A DNA stretch of 29,538 nt from Pseudomonadota bacterium. Its GTDB lineage: Bacteria; Pseudomonadota; Gammaproteobacteria; Burkholderiales; Burkholderiaceae_D. The DNA lies in NCBI GenBank assembly GCA_023422955.1, contig JAFAGG010000075.1, positions 1 through 29,538 of the forward strand, in the 5' to 3' direction. A program made the translations under genes and the position numbers. Within the stretch, counting starts at the first letter, position 1, and every line of letters starts with the position of its first letter. Under the pieces are notes generated by a model. It saw only the letters and a list, made by a program, of their open reading frames with translations, searched no databases and was not told the DNA's origin. Of this stretch, positions 14,864 through 22,587 are shown in pieces.

Positions 14864-16093
14864 ATGCAACCGATTCAGAAATCCAAAAAACTTGCCGATG
14901 TCTGTTATGACATCCGTGGCCCGGTACTGGAAAAAGCCCGGCAAATGGAGGAGGAAGGCCAGAAAATCATCAAGCTCAATATCGGCAATCTGGCCGCTTT
15001 CGGGTTTGAGGCGCCGGACGAAATCGTGCAGGACATGATACGCAATCTCGGCGACGCTTCCGGTTATACCGATTCCAAGGGCTTGTTCGCGCCGCGCAAG
15101 GCGGTCATGCAGTACACGCAGGAAAAGCGGGTGGCAGGCGTTAGCGTCGATGATATCTATCTCGGCAACGGCGCCTCCGAACTGATCGTGATGAGCATGA
15201 ATGCGCTGTTAAACAGCGGCGATGAAGTGCTGGTGCCGGCGCCCGACTATCCCTTGTGGACCGCTGCCGTCAGTCTGTCGGGCGGCAAGCCTGTGCACTA
15301 TGTCTGCGACGAGCAGGCCGACTGGATGCCGGACATCGAAGATATCCGCAGCAAGATCACGCCGAATACCAAGGGCCTGGTGGTCATCAATCCCAATAAT
15401 CCGACCGGCGCCTTGTATCCGGTGGAGTTGCTGCAGCAGCTGATCCAGGTCGCGCGCGAGCATCAGCTGATCCTGTTCGCCGACGAGATTTACGACTAGG
15501 TGCTGTATGACGGCGCTGAACATACGTCGATCGCTTCGCTGGCGGATGACGTGTTGTTCATCACCTTCAACGGCCTGTCGAAAAATTATCGCTCCTGCGG
15601 TTACCGCGCAGGCTGGATGGTCGTGTCCGGCAACAAGAAGCCGGCGCAGGATTACATCGAAGGCCTGAACATGCTGGCGTCGATGCGCCTGTGTGCCAAT
15701 GTGCCGGGGCAGTTCGCGATTCAAACTGCGCTGGGCGGCTACCAGAGCATCAACGACCTGGTCGGACCGGGCGGGCGCCTGTTGCGCCAGCGCGATCTTG
15801 CCTATGATCTGCTGAATCGTATTCCCGGCGTGAGCTGCGTGAAGCCCAAGGCGGCCTTGTACATGTTCCCGCGCCTGGACCCGAAGGTTTACCCGATTGC
15901 CGACGACCAGCAGTTTGCCTATGACTTGCTGGCGCAGGAAAAGGTGTTGATCGTGCAGGGCACCGGCTTCAATTGCCCGACGCCCGACCACTTCCGCCTG
16001 GTTTTCCTGCCCAATTCCGACGATTTGAGCGTGGCGATTGGTAGAATGGCGAATTTCCTGGACAGATATCGCAAGCTGCGCGGCAATGCCTGA
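14864..16093 (+). pseudogene. alaC: Alanine-synthesising PLP aminotransferase (AlaC/AlaA-like), interrupted by an amber codon
   Basis: A class I/II fold-type I aminotransferase that in its intact form makes alanine from pyruvate and glutamate. Reading through the stop gives 409 codons, the normal family length, with the start MQPIQKSKKLADVCYDIRG. The PLP-site motifs are VVINPNNPTGAL and DEIYD on the first part, and NGLSKNYRSCGYRAGW with the Schiff-base lysine (codon 240) on the second. Codon 212 (15497-15499) is TAG where I recall a lysine in DEIYDK; AAG to TAG is one base change. Both halves are otherwise well conserved and in the same frame. The first product (211 residues) lacks the catalytic lysine. 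A fragment could restart from GTG at 15500. This is a recent nonsense mutation, a sequencing error or a suppressed stop. hom follows 56 bases on. Confidence 0.85.
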
Positions 16094-16149
16094 GCGCAGG
16101 GCGGCAAGTATTTTCTGGCCAGATCGATTAATACAGCGTGAATCCTATT

Positions 16150-17460
16150 ATGAAACCCATTAGAGTTGGCCTGATTGGCATCGGCACCGTCGGTAGCGGC
16201 ACCTTTGAAGTACTGAACCGTAACCAGGAAGAAATCCGTCGTCGTGCGGGACGTGGCATTGAAATCACTATGGTGGCCGATCTGAATACGGCTCATGCCC
16301 GGGAAGTCACGCAAGGACGTTGCGAAGTCGTGGACGACGCCAACCTGATCGTCAATCATCCCGACATCGATATCGTGGTCGAGCTGATCGGCGGCTATGG
16401 CATCGCGCGCGAGCTGGTGATGAAGGCGATTGCCAATGGCAAGCACGTGGTCACCGCCAACAAGGCCTTGCTGGCCACGCACGGCACTGAAATTTTCAAG
16501 GCTGCGCAGGAGCAGGGCGTCATTGTCGCATTCGAGGCATCGGTCGCCGGCGGCATCCCCATCATCAAGGCCTTGCGCGAAGGCTTGACCGCCAATCGCA
16601 TCGAATGGATTGCCGGCATCATCAACGGCACCACCAACTTCATCCTGTCCGAGATGCGCGAAAAGGGTCTGGATTTCGACACGGTGCTGAAAGAAGCGCA
16701 GCGCCTCGGTTATGCGGAAGCCGATCCGACCTTTGATATCGAAGGCATCGATGCCGCGCACAAGGCGACCATCATGTCGGCGATTGCCTTCGGCATCCCG
16801 GTGCAGTTCGACAAGGCGCACGTGGAAGGCATCACCAAGCTGCAGGCCACCGATATCCGCTACGCCGAGCAGCTGGGCTATCGCATCAAGCTGCTGGGCA
16901 TCGCGCGCCGCCAGGCCGAAGGCATAGAGTTGCGCGTGCATCCTACGCTGATTCCCGCCAAGCGCCTGATCGCCAATGTGGAAGGTCCGATGAATGCGGT
17001 GCTGGTGCAGGCCGATGCGGTCGGCGCAACGCTGTACTACGGCAAGGGCGCCGGCGCAGAGCCTACCGCGTCCGCCGTGATTGCAGACCTGGTGGACATC
17101 GCCCGCCTGGCGACGGCCGATCCCGGGCACCGCGTGCCGTATCTGGCCTTCCAGCCGGATGCGATGGTCGACATGCCGATCCTGCCGATCACCGAAGTGC
17201 GCAGCAGCTACTACCTGCGCGTGCGCGTGGCCGATCGTCTCGGCGTGCTGGCAAGTATCACGAGCATCCTGGCCGAGGCAGAGATTTCAATACATGCCAT
17301 GCTGCAGAAGGAAACCGCGGAAGGCGAGACGCAGACCGACATCATTCTGCTGACGCACCAGATCGAGGAAAAACATATCGATGCCGCGATCAAGCGCATC
17401 GAGTCGCTGCCTTCGGTGCTCGGCAACGTTACCCGTTTGCGCATGGAAGAGCTGGGCTGA
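16150..17460 (+). CDS. hom: Homoserine dehydrogenase
   Basis: This enzyme reduces aspartate semialdehyde to homoserine with NAD(P)H, the branch step to threonine and methionine. From the ATG at 16150 it has 436 residues: the nucleotide-binding GLIGIGTVGSG (7-17), ANKALLATHG (103-112), the substrate region ADPTFDIEGIDAAHKAT with D201 and K205, and a C-terminal ACT regulatory domain from about residue 354 (YYLRVRVADRLGVLASITS). The ACT domain suggests feedback by threonine. An in-frame GTG at 16138 would add four residues; neither start has a clear ribosome binding site. It follows alaC and is separated from thrC by about 5 kb. Confidence 0.97.
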   Translation: MKPIRVGLIGIGTVGSGTFEVLNRNQEEIRRRAGRGIEITMVADLNTAHAREVTQGRCEVVDDANLIVNHPDIDIVVELIGGYGIARELVMKAIANGKHVVTANKALLATHGTEIFKAAQEQGVIVAFEASVAGGIPIIKALREGLTANRIEWIAGIINGTTNFILSEMREKGLDFDTVLKEAQRLGYAEADPTFDIEGIDAAHKATIMSAIAFGIPVQFDKAHVEGITKLQATDIRYAEQLGYRIKLLGIARRQAEGIELRVHPTLIPAKRLIANVEGPMNAVLVQADAVGATLYYGKGAGAEPTASAVIADLVDIARLATADPGHRVPYLAFQPDAMVDMPILPITEVRSSYYLRVRVADRLGVLASITSILAEAEISIHAMLQKETAEGETQTDIILLTHQIEEKHIDAAIKRIESLPSVLGNVTRLRMEELG

Positions 17461-17491
17461 ATCTCTCGCACACCTCGTACAATATGAGGCG

Positions 17492-17540
17492 GAAGGGCTT
17501 GGGCAGGCGGCAGGAGTTGGGCCGTCGGCCCAAGCCCTTC
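17492..17540 (+). terminator. Long hairpin after hom
   Basis: A perfect 13-bp stem (17492-17504 with 17528-17540) encloses a smaller CGGC/GCCG pairing. It starts 32 bases after the hom stop. The trailing GTGTTTTG gives only a short T run, so termination is likely but not classical. Confidence 0.65.
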
Positions 17541-17603
17541 GTGTTTTGAGAGGGGCGAAATGAATGATTCGGAAAGCGTGGCGACAGAAATGGAAATGAG
17601 AGC

Positions 17604-18743
17604 ATGAGCGAACGTATCGTTTTGCAATGGACGCAAGCCGGTAAAAACCACACGGCCCTATGGCATTCGGCAAGCGGCTTGCCGGCGCCGGCCAAGGTGG
17701 TCGTAGCGGATGACCAGCTGACGGCCGATGCCGCCTATCGTCTTGCCTGCGAAGGGCATGGCATGTTGTGGCGCGGCGACTTCCAGAACGCGCGCCAGTT
17801 ACTGCAGGCCTTGGCGCGGCGCATAGACCGAAAACCCCGTAAAGCCGCCTCGGGCGTGACGGAAGATCTCGCCCTGGTATTTCATCGCAACCGGCAAAAC
17901 CAGGCGCGCCGCGCCCGCTTGCTGGGCATGCTGCTGATTCCGTTCGAGCCCGGCTACCGCATTCCCTTGCGCCGCGCGCCCGACGTGCAGCAGGCTTGCC
18001 GCGAAGCCTATGGCTCTGCGCTGGAGCAGCAGTCTTTTGTCATGTCGCTGCGCGAATTGCAGGGAGTCGTGGGTGCGCATGAATGGCGCAAAAAAGGCGT
18101 GCCGATAGCAGCATTAGGCGCAAGCATCCATCCGCACTACGGCGTGTATTCGCCTATACGCGGCGAGTATGTGCAACTGGTTGCCGATGCGCCCTTGCCT
18201 AGTACCACGCTGGCCTTCGACATAGGCACCGGTACCGGCGTGCTGGCTGCAGTACTGGCCAGGCGCGGCGTCAAGCGCATCGTCGCGACCGATCAGGATG
18301 AGCGCGCGCTGGTCTGTGCCAGAGACAACATGCAGCGCCTGGGTTTGGCGGATAAAGTGGACGTGATGCAGGCCGACCTGTTCCCGCCGGGGAAAGCGCC
18401 GCTGATCGTCTGCAATCCGCCCTGGATACCGGCGCGTCCTGCTTCCGCACTGGACCATGCCGTCTATGATCCGGACAGCCGCATGCTGCGCGCTTATCTC
18501 GACGGGCTGGCTGAACACCTGACGCCGGATGGCGAAGGCTGGCTGATTCTGTCCGACCTTGCCGAGCATCTCGGATTGCGCGATAAGAATGCCTTGCCGC
18601 AGATGCTGGATAATGCCGGCCTGACGGTAATCGACAGGCTGACGACCAGGCCGGTGCACGGCAAGGCCGGCGATGCCAGCGATCCTTTGCATGCAGCGCG
18701 CAAGGCGGAAGTCACGTCCTTGTGGCGCCTGAAACCCCGATAA
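17604..18743 (+). CDS. Class I SAM-dependent methyltransferase with NPPW motif
   Basis: The C-terminal half is a Rossmann-fold methyltransferase: motif I DIGTGTGVLAAVLAR (206-220), the acidic strand VATDQDERAL, and NPPW at 271-274. NPP[YFW] is the active-site motif of enzymes methylating an amide or exocyclic amine, such as HemK/PrmC (release-factor glutamine), PrmB, and the RNA guanine-N2 or adenine-N6 methylases. The N-terminal 190 residues are not recognised; such extensions often bind the substrate. The 379-residue length is longer than PrmC. The target cannot be told from sequence alone. The ATG has GAGAG upstream. It is followed after 28 bases by a small Cys/His-rich gene, probably in one transcript. 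Confidence 0.82.
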   Translation: MSERIVLQWTQAGKNHTALWHSASGLPAPAKVVVADDQLTADAAYRLACEGHGMLWRGDFQNARQLLQALARRIDRKPRKAASGVTEDLALVFHRNRQNQARRARLLGMLLIPFEPGYRIPLRRAPDVQQACREAYGSALEQQSFVMSLRELQGVVGAHEWRKKGVPIAALGASIHPHYGVYSPIRGEYVQLVADAPLPSTTLAFDIGTGTGVLAAVLARRGVKRIVATDQDERALVCARDNMQRLGLADKVDVMQADLFPPGKAPLIVCNPPWIPARPASALDHAVYDPDSRMLRAYLDGLAEHLTPDGEGWLILSDLAEHLGLRDKNALPQMLDNAGLTVIDRLTTRPVHGKAGDASDPLHAARKAEVTSLWRLKPR

Positions 18744-18771
18744 TCCTGATCCTGATTTTGACGAGACAAAC

Positions 18772-18993
18772 ATGAGCAATAAACCCGCCCGTTTTCTTAC
18801 CTTCAAATGCCAGCAATGCAGCAAGCCGGTCCAGGTGAAACTGCAGAAAGTCTCTGCCTGCTCCCATATCCAGCCCTACCAGGGTATCTGCAAATGCGGC
18901 GCCGTGATGCACCATGCCACCGGCGACCAGCAAATGGTGCGGGATTATCTGGCAGCGCCCGAGACCTTCGATTTCAGCCATCACCATCATTAA
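18772..18993 (+). CDS. Small Cys-rich protein with C-terminal histidine run
   Basis: A 73-residue protein that I do not recognise. It has five cysteines in a FKCQQC (CxxC), SAC and CKC arrangement, compatible with a zinc-ribbon-like fold, and ends in FSHHHH preceded by a histidine-containing middle (MHHATG). Basic N-terminus, no signal peptide or membrane segment. It sits 28 bases after the methyltransferase gene and immediately before the YigZ-family gene, so it is probably translated from the same message. Base composition matches the neighbours. The clean frame, tight spacing and cysteine pattern support a real gene; metal binding is inferred. Confidence 0.7.
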   Translation: MSNKPARFLTFKCQQCSKPVQVKLQKVSACSHIQPYQGICKCGAVMHHATGDQQMVRDYLAAPETFDFSHHHH

Positions 18994-19011
18994 TTGCAGC
19001 CGGCAGCTCAA

Positions 19012-19605
19012 GTGGCTACCTATACGATTGCCGCAGCAGTCCAGGTCGAACTGGAAATCCGCAAGAGCCGCTTCATCGGCGTAATCATGCCGGTGGCGGA
19101 CCGCGCCGAGGCAGCGGAACATATACAGCGCATGCGGCAGTTGCATCCGGCCGCGACGCACGTATGCTGGGCGCTGCTCGCGGGCGGCCAGTCCGGCATG
19201 TCGGACGATGGCGAGCCGTCAGGCACGGCAGGGCGGCCGATGCTGGAAGTGCTGCGTCACCATGAGGCCGAGGGCGTGCTCGGCATGGTGGTGCGCTATT
19301 ACGGCGGCATCAAGCTGGGCGCGGGCGGACTGGTGCGCGCTTATACCGATGCCATCGCCAGCGCGATGAAGCTGGCCGAGCGCGTGGAGCTGGTGAAGCA
19401 GGCGCAACTGGATCTGCAAGTCGACTATGCCGACGAAGCGCGGATACGACGTTGGTTGGAGCAGAATGCTTACCAACTGGTCGAGACCGACCATGCGGCC
19501 CGGGTCAGGCTGCGCGTGCAAATGCCGGCAGGCGACTTGCCGCGGGCAGAGACTACAGTGCGTGACCTGACGCAGGGCCGGGCGCTTGTGCAGGTTGTGG
19601 AGTAA
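19012..19605 (+). CDS. yigZ: YigZ/IMPACT family protein
   Basis: The family signature is clear: EIRKSRFIG near the start, then SGMSDDGEPSGTAGRPML, and VVRYYGGIKLGAGGLVRAY, all hallmarks of the N-terminal UPF0029/IMPACT domain. A C-terminal DUF1949-type alpha/beta domain follows. Eukaryotic IMPACT regulates the GCN2 kinase; the bacterial function is unproven, though a nucleic-acid or translation-linked role has been suggested from its EF-G-like fold. The start is uncertain: GTG at 19012 gives the family-typical N-terminus (197 residues), while TTG at 18994 lies directly after the preceding stop codon. It converges with the M15 peptidase gene. Confidence 0.9.
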   Translation: MATYTIAAAVQVELEIRKSRFIGVIMPVADRAEAAEHIQRMRQLHPAATHVCWALLAGGQSGMSDDGEPSGTAGRPMLEVLRHHEAEGVLGMVVRYYGGIKLGAGGLVRAYTDAIASAMKLAERVELVKQAQLDLQVDYADEARIRRWLEQNAYQLVETDHAARVRLRVQMPAGDLPRAETTVRDLTQGRALVQVVE

Positions 19606-19750
19606 GTGCCGGCACGCCTCTTCGCGCTCGCAATACGCGGCGGAGCAGCAGTTGGTATTTCACGGCCGGGATAAATACGGTCAGAAAATCCGCGGCGCTA
19701 AGCTTGGCGAAGAAGGTCGATTTCGCAAAAGGCCGGGATTGCTGACGCGA

Positions 19751-20308
19751 CTACGCCGCTTCGGCAGCTTGTGCCTCCGGAAACTGCCAGCACCAGTGCC
19801 AGGGCTCATAAATGAAACCCAGCTCATTATCGGGCGGATAAGAAAGCGTGAAGCCGAAACCTCCGGCATGCAATTGCAGCCAGCGGAAGGCAGCGGTGTC
19901 CTCGAATTCGGTCTCGGTCGGGCGGCAGCCGGGCGTGTTGATGTCCAGCGCGCGGCCGGTATGGTGTTCGCTGTAGCCCGGCGGTGCACTCAAAGTGAGT
20001 ATCTTCTGAATCGGTATGCCGCGATCCAGCTTGTTGCGGATGATGGCGATCTGCTGTTCCAGGTTGCGGAAGGAAGAGAAGATCTCAATCGTAATCCCAT
20101 CTTGCCGTGCGGCTTCCTTCATCGCTTTCCATGCCTGGGCTGCTTGCGGAATCAGCCGGTAATCGCGGCCGTTAGCATCCGTCTCCGCCACCACCAGTTC
20201 ACGGCCCTCGGCATAAAACGGCAAGCCGCTGCGGATAAGATATTCATTAGGAATGCCCAGAGCCTGCAGGGCCTGGTTCACGCGGAGTTGATAGTCTTCG
20301 GAAATCAT
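19751..20308 (-). CDS. M15 family D-alanyl-D-alanine carboxypeptidase-like protein
   Basis: A VanY/LdcB-type zinc peptidase acting on peptidoglycan stem peptides. The zinc-binding motif SxHxxGxAxD is present as SEHHTGRALD (113-122: H115, D122). The second motif EPWHW (168-172) gives catalytic E168 and zinc ligand H171. SSFRNLEQQ at 78-86 is also typical of the family. The protein is short (185 residues) and has no signal peptide or membrane anchor, unusual for a wall enzyme. It may act in the cytoplasm on recycled muropeptides or leave the cell by another route. The Ala/Glu-rich C-terminal tail is weakly conserved. It is transcribed in the same direction as the thioredoxin-fold gene upstream. 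Confidence 0.88.
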   Translation of the reverse strand: MISEDYQLRVNQALQALGIPNEYLIRSGLPFYAEGRELVVAETDANGRDYRLIPQAAQAWKAMKEAARQDGITIEIFSSFRNLEQQIAIIRNKLDRGIPIQKILTLSAPPGYSEHHTGRALDINTPGCRPTETEFEDTAAFRWLQLHAGGFGFTLSYPPDNELGFIYEPWHWCWQFPEAQAAEAA

Positions 20309-20471
20309 GGCTGCGGATATGCCGTAAATAGGCAGGTTTGTTCGATCACTGTGCGAACTATACCGGATGCCTATTGCATGTGCGTAACAAATCCCGACGC
20401 GAGCGCGACAGGAAATGTAAGAACTTGTGTTTCTATCAGCGGAGAAGCAGGGAAGTCAGGCGACGAAAGCC

Positions 20472-20804
20472 TCAAGCGGCAGGGTCGATTTGAAGGAATG
20501 CGCGTTGTATGAGTTCGAGTTCCGTGGGGCGCAGCAGGCGGGCGACTTCCTTGCCATCCATCAGGAATACCAGGGCAGGCCACAGCCTGATCTGGAAGGA
20601 GCGGCCTAGCGGTTTGCCCTTGCCGTCTTCAATCTTGATGTGCTGCACAGCGGAGTGCTTGGAGAAGGCTTCCGCAAGCAGCGGCTGAACGGCCTGGCAG
20701 TGAGGACACCAGGGGGCGCCGAATTCCAGCAGCACGGGCCCTTTCATCGCATCGATATCGGCACGGGCCGGTTCGGCCGTCGCATAAGTTTCCGTCATTG
20801 CCAT
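20472..20804 (-). CDS. Thioredoxin-fold protein with CPHC active site
   Basis: A 110-residue thioredoxin family protein, cytoplasmic by lack of a signal peptide. The active site is FGAPWCPHCQ with C33 and C36, and the cis-proline loop is LWPALVF (P76). The CPHC dipeptide is that of DsbA rather than the CGPC of thioredoxin, and makes the pair more oxidising in known examples. Its partner is unknown. It lies between the M15 peptidase and the antiporter gene on the same strand, 163 bases from the former. The start MAMTE could be at either of two ATGs two codons apart. Confidence 0.88.
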   Translation of the reverse strand: MAMTETYATAEPARADIDAMKGPVLLEFGAPWCPHCQAVQPLLAEAFSKHSAVQHIKIEDGKGKPLGRSFQIRLWPALVFLMDGKEVARLLRPTELELIQRAFLQIDPAA

Positions 20805-20845
20805 AGTGCTTATATCTTGTTTGCGAGCTGCTTCAGGGAGGGGTG

Positions 20846-20873
20846 CCTTGCCCGCACAGACTGCCGGGCAAGG
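20846..20873 (-). terminator. Hairpin after the antiporter gene
   Basis: CCTTGCCCG at 20846-20854 pairs perfectly with CGGGCAAGG at 20865-20873 around a ten-base loop, 21 bases after the antiporter stop on the minus strand. No T tract follows. Confidence 0.45.
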
Positions 20874-20893
20874 GAATCGTTCAATGGGTTAGT

Positions 20894-22162
20894 TTAGAAG
20901 GAGGGCTGGAACGCAAGGAACATCGCGCAGGCCATCGCGGTTGGCGCCAGTGCGCCGAGCACCAGTCCGCCGATGCTGATCGTGCCTTCGTTGAAACCGC
21001 CCTTGAGCAGCGCCACGCCGGCCGGGTTGGGCGCATTGGCGATCGGGGTCAGGCCGCCGCCGGCAACCGCCCCTGCCACCAGCATGTACTTGGAAGGTTC
21101 GGAAATACCCTCGATCAGGGAGCCGAGATAGGTCAGCGCAGCATTATCGGTAATTGCGGTCAGCGCAGTGGCGCCCCAGAACAGCGACATCGGTTCCAGG
21201 CCGGACACGATGGGTTGCAGCCACCATTGCTGCATGCCGCCCAATACCACCAGGCCGGCCAGGAAGAAGCCGACTAGCAGGCCTTCCTTCAGGATCAGCG
21301 GGCTTTGATGCTCAGGATAGGCAACGGTATAACCGATGAAGAACAGGAACAGGCCCATGAATACGACTGGATGGTGAGCGAATACCACGACACCCAGCAG
21401 GAATAGCATGTGAACCAGGCTCACCGCGAATGGCACCTTGGTACCGGTTTGGGCGCTGGCTTGCCTGTCTGCCTCGTCCGACAGATGTTTGCTCAGCATG
21501 AAGGTGATGACGGTGCCGTTGATGATCACGGCGATCGCAGCTTTCCAGCCAAAGGTGGCTGCCATGAATGCCGTATCCCAGCCCCAGGTAGCGGCAACCA
21601 TCAGTACCGGCGGTGCCGCAAAGTGGGTCAGCGTGCCGCCGATGGAGATGTTCACGAACAGTACGCCGAGCGCGCCATACTTGAGCCATTCCGGCGTGCT
21701 CTTGCGGAAAACCAGCGGCGCCAGCATCAGCGCGCCAAGCGTCATCGCGGCCGGCTCGGTGATCAGCGAACCGAACAGCGGTACCAGAGACATGCACAGC
21801 CATACGCGCATGACGGCGGTGCGCACCGGTGCAATGGATGCCATCACCCCGATTGCGCTTTTCATAGCTTCCAGAATCGGGCGGGACGCGGCCACCACCA
21901 TGATGACGAATACGAACAGCGGTTCGGTGTAGTGGCGGGTTTCTACATATTCCAGCGCCTCGTTACCGCCAAGGACAAATGCCATGAAAACAATAAGGAT
22001 GGCAGCCCACAGGCCGAATACCACTTCGATTTCGCCAAGCAAATGAAACAGGCCGTGATGTTTCGGACTGTGATGAGCAAGACGTTCAAATGACTTGGCG
22101 GTAAAGGTATGGATGAGGGCTAATGCGAACAGCATTGCCGCGATAATGTTCATTGTTTCCAT
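20894..22162 (-). CDS. Putative Na+/H+ antiporter (Na_H_antiport_3 / DUF1504-like family)
   Basis: A 422-residue polytopic inner-membrane protein with about ten or more hydrophobic segments, for example AMLFALALIHTFTA, VVFGLWAAILIVFMAFV and PLFVFVIMVVAASRPI. Conserved-looking ion-path sequences are SLITEPAAMTLGALMLAP, TLTHFAAPPVLMVA and TAITDNAALTYLGSLIEG (an ITDNAA signature). These resemble the NhaD/ArsB-type ion transporter superfamily and the putative Na+/H+ antiporter family often annotated in proteobacteria. Ion specificity cannot be read from the sequence. The start is METMN at 22162 or the second ATG three codons later. A leader of over 100 bases with a pairing element precedes it. 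Confidence 0.82.
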   Translation of the reverse strand: METMNIIAAMLFALALIHTFTAKSFERLAHHSPKHHGLFHLLGEIEVVFGLWAAILIVFMAFVLGGNEALEYVETRHYTEPLFVFVIMVVAASRPILEAMKSAIGVMASIAPVRTAVMRVWLCMSLVPLFGSLITEPAAMTLGALMLAPLVFRKSTPEWLKYGALGVLFVNISIGGTLTHFAAPPVLMVAATWGWDTAFMAATFGWKAAIAVIINGTVITFMLSKHLSDEADRQASAQTGTKVPFAVSLVHMLFLLGVVVFAHHPVVFMGLFLFFIGYTVAYPEHQSPLILKEGLLVGFFLAGLVVLGGMQQWWLQPIVSGLEPMSLFWGATALTAITDNAALTYLGSLIEGISEPSKYMLVAGAVAGGGLTPIANAPNPAGVALLKGGFNEGTISIGGLVLGALAPTAMACAMFLAFQPSF

Positions 22163-22204
22163 GGTTTTTAGAAGTTGTATTAATAATAATGATTAACCAA
22201 TGTC

Positions 22205-22254
22205 TTCTGCCGGCGCCATTCTTGGAGTTAAGTAAAGCCGTAGCCCTAGCAGAA
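22205..22254 (-). promoter_or_regulatory. Structured leader element upstream of the antiporter gene
   Basis: Read on the minus strand, TTCTGC (22254-22249) can pair with GCAGAA (22210-22205), with an inner GGC/GCC pairing. It encloses about 38 bases containing CTAGGG and ACGGC. It lies 43 bases before the ATG. It could be a cis-regulatory RNA; no known class is assigned. Confidence 0.3.
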
Positions 22255-22297
22255 CGTTGATAGCTTGATATTCAGCAAGAAGATTCTCACGAGCGCG

Positions 22298-22328
22298 ATT
22301 GTCCCATATAAAAACCGCATGTTGTCAA
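22298..22328 (-). promoter_or_regulatory. Possible promoter of the antiporter gene
   Basis: On the minus strand a perfect TTGACA (22328-22323) is followed by a TATAT-containing spacer and GACAAT (22303-22298) at 19 bases. The -35 is ideal and the -10 placement is uncertain. Confidence 0.35.
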
Positions 22329-22540
22329 CCATTAACGGGATGTTGAAGCCGGCTTTTAAGGTGAAAAAGGTGGTTTGCGGCAGTGAAGCTGAATTTTTAT
22401 CCGGATCGTCAAGCATGCTTGCCCGCTTTTTCTCTGCTTTCAAGCAACAGGGATTTATAGGGCGGGATGTCCCCGGTGCATAGAGAAGTAGGAACTCTTC
22501 AGTTTGAAGGGGGAGTGGGGCGGCAAAGAGGTAGCCAGTT

Positions 22541-22546
22541 TATAAT
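22541..22546 (+). promoter_or_regulatory. -10 box of thrC
   Basis: A perfect TATAAT lies 41 bases before the thrC ATG, giving a short leader. No good -35 box is visible at normal spacing. Confidence 0.45.
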
Positions 22547-22587
22547 GGCAGTCAATTCCTCCTTGAATCCCGCTCATTTATTTATCT

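Larger units (their letters stand above)
22163..22587. other. Divergent intergenic region between antiporter gene and thrC
   Basis: These 425 bases hold no convincing gene. On the minus side are a perfect -35 box (22323-22328) and a leader with a pairing element. On the plus side is a TATAAT for thrC. The middle (22340-22500) is unexplained; short open frames there lack recognisable features. Confidence 0.6.

Noticed and set aside
19586..20512. 308-codon plus-strand open frame over the M15 peptidase gene
   Set aside because: It overlaps the peptidase, whose zinc motifs are unmistakable, and has no family features.
22265..22483. Short open frames in the antiporter-thrC gap
   Set aside because: No ribosome binding site, no recognisable sequence, and the region has better-supported promoter elements.
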